From NCBI GenBank assembly GCA_019321725.1, contig CM033109.1, forward strand, positions 14,973,993-15,037,992: a stretch of DNA of 64,000 nt, given 5' to 3'. Source of the DNA: Paulownia fortunei (taxonomy: Eukaryota; Streptophyta; Magnoliopsida; Lamiales; Paulowniaceae). This document shows, in pieces, positions 1 to 12,223 of this stretch. Position numbers and translations under genes: made by a program. A model generated the notes under the pieces. That model was given only the letters and a program-made list of their open reading frames with translations, was not told the DNA's origin and searched no databases. The first letter of the stretch is position 1. Every line of letters starts with the position of its first letter.

Positions 1-370
1 AACTATGTTTAATAGGATCCAATTCTTACATTCCGCAAGTCCGTTGAGTTGAGGAGTAGCAGGAGGGGTCTACTGAAGGAGAATCCTATTCTCTTTTTGG
101 ATAATCAAGAAACTATGTGCTCAAGTATTCACCTCCTCGATCTGATCGAAAATTCTTGATACTTAGCCCAGTATATTTTTCCACTTCGCATCTGAATTCT
201 TTGAACTCTTCAAATACTTCGGATTTGTACCTCAAAAAGTGGACATAACCATACCTAGAGTATTTGTCGACAAAGGTTATGAAGTAGTGATAGTTCCAAT
301 GAGCACTAACATTTAATGGCCTACATAGATTCGAATGGATCAAATCCAATAGATTTTTAGGTCTCTCCAC
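1..370 (-). pseudogene. copia integrase core, N-terminal part (cut by window edge)
   Basis: Integrase catalytic-core fragment. The open block at 113-370 contains the first catalytic region (ITFVDKYSRYGYVHFLRYKSE, shortened here to FVDKYSRYGYV) and the GL-x-IK-x-FRSDRGGEYL stretch that holds the second catalytic Asp. Bases 1-112 continue the same domain with at least one in-frame stop. The third catalytic residue (Glu) lies beyond the left edge. Integrase inserts the cDNA copy into the host chromosome. This copy follows a degraded gag/protease and has internal stops, so it is a relic. Confidence 0.85.
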
Positions 371-857
371 TTATCTAACGAATGGTAATTTGGTTATCTT
401 TCCCTTGAGACATGATTTACATGTTGGCATTCCTTGCTCTTTTAAAAGACTGTACAATTAGGCCAACTTGTGAATGTGACCTAATCTAGCGTGTCGTAAG
501 AGTTGGGAACTATGATTATCTATTTTTTTTATTTTGTTGAACATGGAAAATTGAGTTATAGGGAGTAATAGAATATACTCCATTTATCAATATGCTAGAG
601 GTAATCAAAATTGAATCTCTAAAAACAGAACAAATTCCATGTTTTATTGAAAAAGTGAAACCTTCTTTATCTAAAACAAGAATATAGATAATGTTCTTAA
701 CTATCTGTGGAACATACAGACAATTATTTAAAATTAAAACTATTTCATTTTCTAAAGCTAAGTTGATATTTCCTATGGCAAATGTAACAACCATTGCTGC
801 ATTCCCCAGCCACAGGACCATCTTTCCCTTACTTAGTTTCTTACTTCTAGCCATCAC
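371..857 (-). pseudogene. copia protease C-terminus and GAG-pre-integrase (degenerate)
   Basis: The block at 516-857 is open and carries the C-terminal protease half (VLILNNCLYVPQIVKNI). The next 150 bases contain remnants of the GAG-pre-integrase zinc region (LGHIHKLA, then a KSCLKGK-like stretch) in a broken frame. In an intact copia element this would join protease to integrase in one polyprotein. It lies between the gag remnant and the integrase remnant in the expected order on the minus strand. No start codon is meaningful, because the protein would be made as part of gag-pol. Confidence 0.8.
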
Positions 858-1767
858 CTACAGATTAATGCAAAGATGAGACCCACAACTAATATCCAAT
901 ACCCAAGAAGCATCATTAACTGATAAGTTAATTTCAACAAAATATATACCTGAACTCTTTAGACTTGCAAGATACTCCTTGTAGTTTTTTTTCCAATGCC
1001 CAAGTTTGCTGCAGTAGTGACACTTGTCATTGACTTTATTGGAACTCTTTGAGACACCACCAATTTCCTTAATGCCTTTAGCCTTTGAGGAATGCTTTCC
1101 TTTCCTCTTCTTTCCCTCAGGCCTTGTAGCTTTCGAGTTGGATGAGGATTGAACAAGCATGACCGACCTGTCCTTTTTTATAGTGGACACATCCATCTTC
1201 AACCTATTCATCAGCTTAACAAGGCTAGTTTCTATCTTATACATGTTTAAGTTGACAACAAAGGTGTCAAATGATGGAGATAGAGACTACTGGATGAGAT
1301 CTAAATAGAATTTGTTGTCCATAATGACTCTAAGTGACTCAAGCCTTTCTTTTAGGTGTATCATCTTCAATCCATGATCATGGACTAAAGAGCCCTCATT
1401 ATACAAGTCCTGAAAAAGCTCTTGAGATCTGATATCTCGCCTGCCCAGTCTATTCGCTATACAACTCCTTTAGATGAAAGTGGATATAGGCAACATGTAC
1501 CATATCCTCATGTTGCCTTTACAACTTATTTGAAATTAATGCTATCATATAGCATCGAGTTTACAAATCATCATCAACTAGCATATGATAATTCACAAGC
1601 CCCTCCTCAATGGTGTACGCTGACTTAGCAAGCGGCTGTATCACATCAAGGATGTAATCCCTCTTTTTGGACTGTAAAATAATTTGAAGGTTCCTCAACC
1701 AATCGACATAGTTGGGACCAATTAATTTATTTGCATCAAGTATTAATTCAAGTGGATTTTTAGCCAT
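858..1767 (-). pseudogene. copia gag and start of protease (degenerate)
   Basis: Gag nucleocapsid/capsid remnant. It starts MAKNPLELILDANKL at 1767 with the plant copia gag N-terminal pattern (GPNYVDWLRNLQIIL). The reading frame is open at 1561-1767, lost at about 1245-1560, and open again at 858-1244. The second block has a lysine-rich linker and a zinc knuckle, CHYCSKLGHWKKNY, in which the last Cys is gone. The block ends in the protease active-site region, where the expected Asp-Thr-Gly reads Asp-Ile-Ser (WVLDISCGSH). Both changes argue that it has no function. The family assignment follows from the same order seen in the copia copies at 25 kb and 43 kb. Confidence 0.85.
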
Positions 1768-1892
1768 TTTATTGATAATTTACAAAAATTAAACAAGGTA
1801 GAAAATTAGCATTCTTTCAAAAACATATTCACTTGTAACAAGGTCTTTAGCAATATATATCTCCCTCTATTTTATTCGAATTCTATCGCCTC

Positions 1893-4655
1893 TGTAATAA
1901 CGAGCCTCACACTACTCACTTGGCCAATATGATTCATGCATTACATGTTATTCATATGTGCTTGCTTTGAAACTAGCATGACATGATCCATTTTACCTTA
2001 TAATCACATTTGATCATTAAATTTCTAGACAGTCTCGTATGGTGGTAGTTGTTGATCATCATGATATAAGTAATCAATATTAAATTGAAATAATAAAAAA
2101 ATAAGGTTGACCAATATTGGATGTCGATGGAATATATAGGTTATAATTTTGGAAGTGTTAAAGGTGTTACTAGCAAGCTTATACGGTTTGATTCGATTTC
2201 ATCCAAGTATTTCAAAAGTATATATCGGTAAATTGCATATTTGGGACATTGGACATAATACTATGATTTAAAGGTGATATTACAATATTCATTTATGTAT
2301 AAGATTATATTATTTTTAATATGGATAATTATTTAAGAATTGGGTGACAATCGGGTAAGAAATTAAATGAACGACTAGGAAATTAGCTTATGAATTATCT
2401 ATGGAATCTTGTGCTAATTAAAATAGGATGTAATAAAATTAATGTATAGTAAGACACATCTGATCTAGGCTTGAAATATGGGTGAAAGGTCAGATTTATA
2501 CCACAACTTGCCACTTCATGCTTGCTACTAAGCTTAAGCAAGCACCTCATGTATCACCTCAAGCTTTCCTTCACTCTTAGCCATTTACCCACGACCCTAA
2601 ACCATTTTTTAGTCATTTATAGGGTCCAAACTCATGTCAAAATCTCTCTAAGCTGGTTCTAAGTGATATAAAAGGCCAAAGGAAGCAAAAGAAAGTAGTA
2701 ATCACAAGTAGAAGCTGAAACTGGCATAGGTGAGGTTCATCTACAATTTTGATATTAATTTTTATATTATTTGAGGGTTTTATGATTTTTTAAGATTATT
2801 ATCTTGTTCATGATGAAGTTAGAGGTTATTTATAGGATTATTAAGCATAAAGAATGATTTGTGGTTGCAAACACATAGTAGAACCACTAAGAGACAAAAT
2901 TGATGTTTATGTTGATTTTTGGTTTATTGAGCTTGAAATATGCAAGAACCCTTGGATAAATTCTATATTTATCATCATGAACATGTTTATATAGGATTTA
3001 ATATTATGTATTTAGGTTTGGATAGCTTAGAAATTAAAATATGGCATGATAATTAAAGAGATGCTCAAAATTATCTCCATCAAATTTTAGATTCTGTCCT
3101 ATGTGAAAAAGGACTAGTTTGACAGCATTAAATCTATTAGTTTTGGTAATACTATGACCTAATTGTCTCTTGTATATGTTATCTAAGTGTGTTGAAAAAT
3201 TGGGAGTGATTGAATATACTTAAGGGTGCTAAAACCATTAATATCATGAAGTGTGCAAAACTATCACGATAGGAAAATTCTGTTTCACTATGTTGTGAAG
3301 GGAGCTGAACTTGGGAAGTTATATCTGTGAGTTTTAGCCATTCTATGACATAGGTTAATTTTTTTTATGTTAGCTAAGTGTGATAAAAATTGAAGAGTGA
3401 ATGAATATGTCTAAGGGTATCAAAATCATCATGTAAATTAATGAGGCAGCAAGAAAATGTGAAATTGTGAATCTGTCCCATTTGGTTCATTAACATGTTT
3501 CAACATAGATGTGCTTAATTTTATCCCTAAAATTTAGAGGGATGTTATAGAAGTTATAATACATCAATTAAGTGAGGTCAATAAAGATTTAAGATATGGA
3601 ACGAAGGTGCATAGAAGGTTGTATTCGATTATAGTTTCTAAGTGGTAAGGTTGTTAAATTAAATTGAGATTCAAGATCTTTATACTTCATTATGTATAAT
3701 GAGCTTGTTAATTGAGGATGGTGATTGGTATATTGTATTTTTATAGATTTTTTCACATCTAGAGTTGGGAAGTAATACTTAAAAAACTTAGAAGTAATAT
3801 ACAACTGATCAAATGTAAGTAAAGATTCATTTGCAACTGCAATGCATGAACATAGTATGTCTTGAAGCATTTATACCTAATGTGTTGATATTTAAATTGA
3901 TTGGATGACAGGTATAATATATACTTTAAGAGTCTTATGATTCTTGAAACATGTTAAGAGCAAGATGACCTGTGTTTCATATTAAATGTACTATTCATGA
4001 GCATTTACATGTGCATGAACGCCATATGAGTATAGTTGTTATTCTTGCATGCATGATATGATTTGAGACATGACTTTCAGAAAGAAAATATTTTGGTTGA
4101 CCACTACTAGTGTACCAAGGCATGCAAAGCATGCTTATGTGATATTTTAGGGCACCACGAGTGTTACTTCTTGGAGGATGATAGAGCTTGACAGGGGGTG
4201 TGCCTCTGGTGGTCATGAGAGGGTGGACTACTTGACTGTGCCCTACTGACTCGTTGATGGGAAGACTTTTGGAGGATCATAGGGAAAGACAGTGGGTGGA
4301 CCTTTGGTGATCCCATGAGATGGCCCCCTGGACTGAGTCAATTTGTTTATGGCCATTTGATCATTGATATTGGGCATAACTCTATCCAATGCATAGTAGG
4401 TGGGCCAATGGCCCAATTAAATGAAGTGATTTTGAATAAAAAAACTATTTAATTTATGAGTATTCAAATTTGACACACTTATGGCATCATATTTAAGAGA
4501 TGAGTTGCATGAGATTTTATATCATACTCTTGTCATGCATGATTTTTACTTATTGAGCATTAGCTAATGTAGTTCATGCATTGTAGGTGAGCATTGTGAG
4601 TCTTGAGATCTCTAGTTTACTGGGCTGGCAGTGGAGCTCCTACAGGCTTTCAAAG
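1893..4655 (+). mobile_element. LTR of T-family (Tekay/Del-like) element G0, plus strand
   Basis: Begins TGTAATAACGAGCCTCACAC, the standard 5' edge of this LTR family (compare 43820 and 60118). It follows the same sequence for about 2.7 kb, including the landmark 'agtaaagattcatttgcaac' near 3825 and 'ggtgagcattgtgag' near 4586. It stops matching just after the 'gctcctacaggctttcaaag' landmark at about 4655, so roughly the last 350 bases of the LTR and the terminal GGTGTTACA are missing. It inserted into the leader of copia-0. No partner target-site duplication can be read, because the right side is rearranged. Confidence 0.85.
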
Positions 4656-6140
4656 AATTTAATAGCTCTAGATTAATTTTGTTATTTTGGCTATGATTAT
4701 GATGTAACCTTTTGTGTTGATTGACTTATTGAGCATTATGCATTGTGGATTATTAAAACTTTTAAATTCTAGGTGATGAAAATTTAGAAATTTTATGGTA
4801 ATCATAGTAGGAAAATGTTTACTATTTGTAAAAAATAAAGAAAATTATCAAATTATAAGTTTCTATAGTTACTATGAAAGACAATAGTAAGAAAAAGTTA
4901 TTGTTGATATTTAGGTTATGTTAGAATTTTTATTAATGACCAAGTTTACTAAAAATCTATTTGTGTGATCTTAGATCTCTTGATATATGCTGAAAAGAAG
5001 TTTTCGAGCATGCTATTGACTAACCAATTGATTTTATCCTTGATATAGTTGTAAGAACAAATCTAATCTCTTTTCTAGTTTATCATATACACCTATCGAA
5101 ATTCGATGAATCTTAAGTGATATTGTTATAATGTTGGGCAAGGAATTAAGCTCCACTTTATATTCACCTAGAAGAGAGATGAATCTTGAGGTTATGTATT
5201 TTTTTATTGCAATTGAATTGAGTAATAATTTGTAATAAGTACAAACTTTCATATTAAGGTTTATTTGATAAATTAAGAGCAGCTACTGTGATCTTGTGGA
5301 TTGATTTTAAGTTTGAATTAATTATGAATTTCTTACTGTGCTATTAGGTTGACTAATGCCTTAATTATTTTGATATACATGATGAATAATGTGTTTGATG
5401 ATTGTATATGGGTATGTTTGGAGTGATATTGAATGATGATATCTTAGTGTAAAATGAGGAGAAATATGATTGACTTTTCAATATGATCTTGGAAACTCTC
5501 TCAAAGTAGAAAATTATTTGTTCAATTTTGTAAATGCGATCTTTTGCTTATTTAATACAATATTCATTTTTGGGATTGGTAATTTTCTTAAGAAGGTGTC
5601 CTTGTAACTATTCTAAACTTCGAGGTTGTAGTAAAATAGGGAAGACTAATAAATGTGATAGAAATAAGAAAATTTTTCTGGGTTAGTGATATTATTATTC
5701 CTCTGTAGTTGTTACCTCTTTATTTAATCATACATGCAATTACATAAAATTTGAATTTGTTCTCTAAATGGGAAGAAATCTCTAATTACTTAAAGAGAAT
5801 TAATTTGAGCTTCGGTAGTGACTCAAACTTTAGCTATAAGTTATTTATTATGTATAGTGGTGTATCTCATTATGTTTTGGTATATGTTTGATAAAAAGTT
5901 ACTCAACACTCTTTGAGTTAAATAGATTATTTAAGTAATACTACATGTAACATTACAAAACGGAAGTACTTGAAATGTCCGTATACTCAAAAGGAATTGA
6001 ACTTGAAGAAATAAACGATATTATTAGGAATTGAATATATTGTATGATCTATATAACTACAGATGTCATTGGAATAAAATATCTCAATGGACTAATATTC
6101 ATACAAATTTTACATCATAAACTATTATGAGAATTGAGGG
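4656..6140 (+). pseudogene. Ty3/gypsy reverse transcriptase / RNase H remnant (element G0)
   Basis: Heavily decayed pol of the same T family on the plus strand. Around 5280-5640 the three-frame translation still resembles RT: a YHQ-like start, then NDDILV in the place of the FIDDILVYS active site near 5430, followed by the 'LGHVIS'-type thumb. No frame is open for long. The block is joined directly to the broken LTR on its left, so leader, gag and protease are absent. The whole block reappears in inverted orientation at about 10371-11878, with roughly 85-90 % identity in the parts I compared. Confidence 0.7.
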
Positions 6141-8760
6141 TTAGATATTGGTGTAATAATAATTTTGACAAGGTAGCATATTTGTGTACTTTTGTCAAAT
6201 GTAGCACTTTGAGAAATAGTGTTTTCACACATATAACCTTGTATATAGAAAAATCACCATTTATATAAAAACACAACATCTATCATAGTCACGCTATTCT
6301 TAGGCTGATTTACTATCAAATTTCAAGAGTTATATAGGATACGATATCCCAAATTTATAATACAATAGACTCAAAAATAATAATAATAGTCTTTACTTTC
6401 GGAAGAAGTAAGGACATTTTGCATCTTGTAGCCCTTTATATATAGTCAATAATTTACATAATAATAATGAATGTAAAAATTAGAATATGCCCACAACACA
6501 ACCCAATAGGTCGTCATCCATGTACACTGATCTTCAAAACTTATAGGAACCCCAACGTCATGCCCAGTAAGTCCATGGTATCAAGTATCACTAGACTCAC
6601 CTACAATGCATAAACTATATGAGCTAACACTCAGCAAGTAAAGATTATGCATGTTAAATAATAATCCACAATATCAAGTCATGCATCTCAAAATGCTATG
6701 CCCACAATACAATTCCATGCATCAAATCATTTTTCTCAAAATCATTTCTTTCTTGGGCCCCTGACTAATGCTACTATCCTATGAACCAAAAAGAGTTATG
6801 CACATCGTCATAATCCAATGGCCAATAATGATTAAGCATGCAAATCCATGCATACTCGTACACATGCAAATCCATCTACGTGAACCTGTAAATCCATGCA
6901 TACAATCATGCAAATCCAAGCATGCTTCGGTGCACTAGTAGTGGTCAGCAAAATATTTTCCTTTCTCAGAATCATGCCGTGTAATGCAAGATTTATCATA
7001 ATGCTCGTATATGATGCATGCACATGCCAGTGCCCATGTATGTATGCTCAATGGACATGAATGACAATAATGCGTACCCTCTGCTATGCACATATGATTT
7101 ATGGTATTACATATAAATCACACATTTACTATGTCTATGCATTGTAGTTGCAAATGAATCTTTACTTACCTTTCACTTGGTTGGGGGCAAGTTGAAAGCA
7201 CAAAATCTCATACTAAGACCTTAAACACTGAGCTATCTAGATAACAATCAAACTTTCACAAGTTAGAACCCAATATAGTCCCTCAAATACCTTAATTTCT
7301 CATCTTAGAAACACGAAAACATCATGTAATTGAATTATTATCACTCTAATAGCATGTACCAAATTGTTAATACTCAATAGCAACATGTCTACGTTGAAAC
7401 ATGCTAAGTTATCAAATGGGACAAATTTTCACATTCTAATTTTCTTGCTGCCACATTAGCTTTCATAGACATTTTGACATCCTTAGGAATATTTATTCAC
7501 TCTCAACTTTTTACCATACTTTTATAACATTTTTAACAGTATAAACGTACCATAAAGTTTCCAAAACACATGGGTCTAGGTTCCCTAAATTTAGTCCCCT
7601 TCACAGCACACCAGAACAGATATTCTTACTTTGATAGTTTTGAGTGTTTCTTCAATATCATGCCCTATTTCAATTTCTAACTGATGAACATTTATTACAA
7701 TACTCTTAACTCATATATAAACATGTATATGATGATACTTATAGGTTTTATTCAACATACCATACACTTTTGAAGTCTAAAACACAAGAATACAATAAGG
7801 TGACAGTTTCTAGTACAAGTGTTTTCAAAAGATATCCTAACATATTTATAAATAATATTAAAATCTTAATAAGCCAATAAACCTCAAAAGAAATTTGAAA
7901 GCCATGCTAAACCCATAAGTTAAGCTTACCTTACACAATTTTCTACTTGAACTTGTTTATTTCTCCTTCCCTTTTCTTGTTTTGCCTCCCTTTTTGGTTG
8001 GAATCACTTAGAAACTATTTAAAGAGATTTTTCTATGTCTTTAGAAGCTGAATTGGTGTAGAAGAAGGTTCAAGTCATGGTTGTTAGCTTAAGAGTGAAG
8101 AATAGGTTGAGGTGCTAGCTTGGAAAGTCTAAACATGAGGTGGTATAAGCTTGATGTGGCATGTAATGGTAAAATCTAATTTTCTCCCTTATCTTGCAGC
8201 CCTAATCTTGTGTGTCTCACATATTCTTGTTTGGTTGTAACCTATCTTAGTTACCATTCATTCCCATAGGTAATTCCTATGTCCATTCATTAGGTTTTTC
8301 ACCCGATTGTCACCTGATTCTTGAATAATTGTCCATATTAAAAATTATATAATTTTATACATAAATAAATATGTAATAGCACCTTTCAATCATAGTATCT
8401 TATGTCCAATGTCCCAAATATGCAATTTACCCATATATACTTTTGAAATACCTCGATGAAATCGAATCAAACCGTATAAGCTTCCTAGTAAACTTTTAAC
8501 ACTTCCAAAATTATAATCTATATATCCCATCTATATCCAATCAACCTCATTTTCTTCTTATTTCAATATACAATCAACTACTTAGATTAGAAAATTCAAT
8601 AACTAATACCATGCAAGAGCTTCAGAATTAATATTCATGAATGTCGTATAAAATGAAATAAATTATGCAATATCAATAGAAATGAAAGTAGCATATAAAA
8701 TTAGCACATAATGCATGAATCATATTAGCCAAGTGAGTAGTGTGAGGCTTGGCTATTACA
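6141..8760 (-). mobile_element. 3' LTR of T-family element G1, minus strand
   Basis: Minus-strand LTR. Its right edge reads ...GGCTTGGCTATTACA (8760), the reverse complement of the family's TGTAATAgCC start. Its left edge lacks about 20 bases of the expected TGTAACACCCCC terminus and abuts the G0 pol remnant at 6140. Internal landmarks match the G1 partner LTR at 12224-13458 as a direct repeat. It contains a degenerate repeat rich in 'catgcaaatccatgcat' at 6838-6925. It shows many scattered differences from its partner, in keeping with an old insertion. Confidence 0.85.
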
Positions 8761-8776
8761 TCCTTCCCTTCTTATA
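8761..8776 (-). other. Polypurine tract of element G1
   Basis: On the minus strand the purine run AGAAGGGAAGGA lies directly before the 3' LTR start. This is where plus-strand DNA synthesis is primed in LTR retrotransposons. The better preserved copies at 15389 and 19909 read AAGGAGGGGAGGA. Confidence 0.75.
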
Positions 8777-10370
8777 AAAATTTCATCCCCGAATTTTTAC
8801 TTACCAAAAAGCTCTAGATATTTAATTATCTTGTTATGCTTCATTTCCCAAGTAGCTTCTTCTATTGATTGACTTCTCCTTAGTACTTTAACTAATGAGA
8901 TATTCTCATTTTGAAGTTGTTTTACATCCCTTACTAAAATCTCTATAGGTCTTTCTTCATATCTCCGACCTCAATTTAGTTCTATGGTTCCTTCTTCAGT
9001 AGATGAACTAGATTCATGATATACTTCTTTAAAATGAACACATGAAACACATTGTGAACTCAAGACATTGATGCAAAGAGGTCAAGTTTACAGGCAATAT
9101 CCCCAATTATCTCAGTAATGCAAAATAAATCAATGTACCGAGGACAAGTTTGTATGTAACATCCCCAAATTTTTTTTCCTGCCGAAGCCACATAATCCAT
9201 TTCATTGGAGACACCTTCAAAAATTGGATCCCCTATCATAAATTGCGGCGATATTCCCCTTTAATCTGTAACCCCAAATTTTTTTTTCTGCCCAAGCCGC
9301 ATAATCCATTTCATTGGAGACACCTTCAAAAATTTCATCCCCTATCATAAATTGCAATGATATTCCTCTTTAATCTGCATAACTCTATGGTCACCTCTAA
9401 CTAGTTTCCATACATTGGCAATTTGCTCTACCACTTCTATTATTTCCCAAACCATATTCAGCCTAAAAGAACACCAATTTCATTTCAATAAAATGATGAC
9501 CTATATTTTCTATCATACAATGCCTCATAGAGAACTAACCTAAGTAGCCTTATCATTGTTGTTATAAGAAATTCCACCCAAGGAAATTTTTCTCAATTAA
9601 CATCAACAATCAAATGCACAAGCTCTAAGCATATCTTGCAAAGTCTAATTTGATTGTTCTGATTGCCCATTGACGCATGGATGATTACAATACTAAAATA
9701 TAATTTTGTTTCCAATACCTGATGTAAGATTTTCTAGGTCGTGGACAAAGACCTTAAATCTACATCAAAACTAATAGACACTAATAAATCAAAAAGTCTA
9801 ACCACTTCCAATACATTTATCTTTCCATATATTTCCAAGGAATGCCTAGGGTAAATTGAGAAAGAATGACCATATTCAGTTAACCTATAAACATAACCCA
9901 ATTGCATTATCATATACAATATTCATGAATGCTTTCCTATTTCCACTTGAAAATAAAAGCAGAACTAAATCATTCTTACGTTTGCACTTTTATGTATATA
10001 CTTTTTTTTGGCAAACCAAATATTAACAATATATTCCATAATAGCTCATCCAGTATTCGATATCTGTACATTTTCTTGAGATTACAAACATCATTCATAC
10101 CACTTAATAAAACAAATAAAAAGTACATGATCATCACCTAAAACTTAGTCTTGCAATTTCTTATCCCTTATTGTCACATCTATCTCTCATTAAGAGATTA
10201 TTATCACTTATCACAAAAATCTATTTAAGTGCCTTTTATGCCTTTCATCTTAATCCTAACCTTTCATCGACCTTATTTTGAGCATTTGAAATTGGATCAA
10301 TCAAAATTAGTCTTACCAAAATATTAATAAATAAATAATTCACCATTTACTCTATTTCATCCTCTATACA
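8777..10370 (-). pseudogene. Gypsy integrase and chromodomain-tail remnant (element G1)
   Basis: Decayed 3' part of pol. By position and wording it matches the better preserved region 19922-21130: the chromodomain-like tail at about 8800-8900, the integrase C-terminal 'GPF...R' region at about 9100-9400, and the catalytic core at about 9540-9920. All frames are broken, and the longest open stretches are chance. It includes a 112-base tandem duplication (separate entry). An intact copy would encode a chromovirus integrase whose C-terminal chromodomain steers insertion to marked chromatin; here it is a fossil. Confidence 0.7.
9156..9377. repeat. 112-bp tandem duplication in the G1 integrase remnant
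   Basis: Two adjacent copies, 9156-9267 and 9268-9377. Both run from 'gtaac...ccccaaattttttt' through 'cataatccatttcattggag' to 'tttaatctg'. The single-copy equivalent in the tandem array is near 20290-20400. The copies differ at several bases, so the duplication is not recent. It falls in the coding strand of the integrase C-terminus and would disrupt it. Confidence 0.85.
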
Positions 10371-11878
10371 ACCCTCAACTCCCATAATAGTTTATGATGT
10401 AAATTTTTTATAAATATTAGTCTCTTGAGATATATCATTCCAATAACATCTGTAATTATATGGATCATACAATATATTCACTTACTAATAATATATATCC
10501 TTTCTTCAGGTTCAACTCCTTTTAAGTATATAGATATTTCAAGTACTTCAGTTTTGTAATGTCACATGTAGTATTACATAAATAATCTAATTAACTCAAA
10601 GTGTGTCAAGTAACTTTTCTATATTACATCAAACATATACCAAAACACAATGAGATACGCTACTATACACAATAAATAACTTATATCTAAAGTTGGAGTT
10701 ACCACTGAAGTTCAAATCAATTCTTTTTAAGTAATTAAAGATTTCTTCCCACTTAGCGAACCATTCAAATTTTATATACCTGTATGTATGATGAAATAAA
10801 GCAGTAACAACTAAGGATAATTTTTTGACTGAATACCCAATAATATCACTAACCCAATAATATTGGTCTCCTCTATTTCAGTACAACCTCAAAGTTTTGA
10901 ATAGTTACAAGGACACTTTCTTAAGAAAATTACCAATTCCAAAATAAATATTGTATTACAAAACCAAAAGATCGCATTTACTAAATGGAGCAAATAATTT
11001 CTACTTTTTTAAATTTTCCAAGATCATATTGAAAGGTCAATCATATTTCTCCTGGTTGTATAGTAAGATATCATCAATGAATATCACCCCAAACATACCC
11101 ATATAGAATCATCAAACACATTATTCATCATGTATATCAAAATAATTAAGGCATTAGTCAACCCAATGGCACAACAAGAAGTTCATAATTAATTCAAACT
11201 TAAAATCAATCCTCAAGATCACAGTAGCTCCTCTTGGTTTATCAAATAAACCTTAGTATGAAAAATCTGTACTTATTACAATTTATTACTCAATTAAGTT
11301 GCAATAAATAAGACATAACCTCAAGATTCATCTTTCTTCTAAGTGAATATGAAGTGAAGCTTGTTTAGGAGAAGCATTAGACCTTAATGCCTTGCCCAAC
11401 ATTACAACAATATCACTTAAGGTTCGTCGAATTCCAATAGGTGTATATGATAAACTAAAAGAAAGATTGGATTTCTTCTTACAACTATGTCCATGATAAT
11501 TGGTTAGTCAATAACATGCCCGAAAACTTCTTTTCAACTTGTATCAAGAGATCTAAGATCACACAAATGGATTTTTAGTAAACTTGGTCATTTCTAAAAA
11601 TTCTAACCCAACCCGAAGATCAATAATAACTTTTTCTTACTACTCTCTTTCATACTGTAGAAAATTATAATTTGATAAGCTTTTTTATTTTCTGCAAATA
11701 GTAAACATTTTCCTGCTATGGTTTTCATAAAATTTCTAAATTTTAATCACCTAGAATTTAAAAGTGTTAATAATCATGGAATAATCCACAATGCATAATT
11801 CTCAATAAATCAATCAACACAAAAGGTTATATCATAATCCTAGCCAATATAACAAAATTAACCTAAAGCTCTTAAAAT
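10371..11878 (-). pseudogene. Gypsy reverse transcriptase / RNase H remnant (element G1)
   Basis: Minus-strand counterpart of 4658-6140, forming the other arm of a 1.5-kb inverted repeat. On the minus strand the RT palm and thumb order is still traceable (active site near 11080). No long frame survives. It is preceded by a primer-binding site and short leader at 11880-12223, but gag and protease are missing, so G1 has lost about half of its coding region. G0 and G1 lack the same upstream domains, which suggests that both descend from an already deleted element or that they arose from one another. Confidence 0.7.
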
Positions 11879-12223
11879 CTAATTAGTTGATCTTGAACTT
11901 CCAGATGGAATTAAAACATTGCAACTTAACTCATATATATCACAAGTACCCTATCCAGTCTTATTACACACTTAGTGGATAATAGAGAACATGTAGCTCT
12001 AAAGATACAATACCAAACATAAATTTTATACCTATTATTACTGATGAGTCTGTCTCAACATTATTTTATACAAAATTTTAAAACACATGGCCAATATTAT
12101 TCATGAAATACAAAATAAATTATATAACAAATAAAACTTACTGGCATGGTTGTGCTCCACCAGTTTCAAAGATCATGTATATGGACAGTCTATAGAACCA
12201 CAAATCGAGCACTGATACCACTC
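11879..12223 (-). other. Leader of element G1
   Basis: Untranslated leader between the 5' LTR and the decayed RT. The segment at 12125-12223 matches the leader of G2 (17880-17982), including the 'catgtatatggacagtct' stretch. I recognise nothing in the part at 11879-12060. The open stretch on the opposite strand here is not a gene. Confidence 0.65.
12207..12220 (-). promoter_or_regulatory. Primer-binding site of G1 (tRNA-iMet type)
   Basis: The minus strand reads TGGTATCAGTGCTC, three bases inside the LTR edge. It matches the initiator-Met tRNA 3' end (TGGTATCAGAGC) with one mismatch. Reverse transcription of the element would start here. Confidence 0.8.

Larger units (their letters stand above)
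1..1892 (-). mobile_element. Ty1/copia retrotransposon (copia-0), 5' half
   Basis: Minus-strand copia element that runs off the left edge. Reading the minus strand from 1892 down, it has an untranslated leader (about 1768-1892), gag (from an ATG at 1767), a CCHC-like knuckle, protease, GAG-pre-integrase and the front of the integrase core. The leader and gag closely match the copia pieces at 24776-25870 and 42222-43819, so all belong to one family. The 5' side is cut at 1893 by the start of a T-family LTR, so its own 5' LTR is not seen here. Frameshifts and stops make it inactive. Confidence 0.9.

Noticed and set aside
1893..4655. Calling the left T-family LTR a solo LTR
   Set aside because: Its 3' end is missing and pol sequence follows. 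No matching target-site duplication was found.
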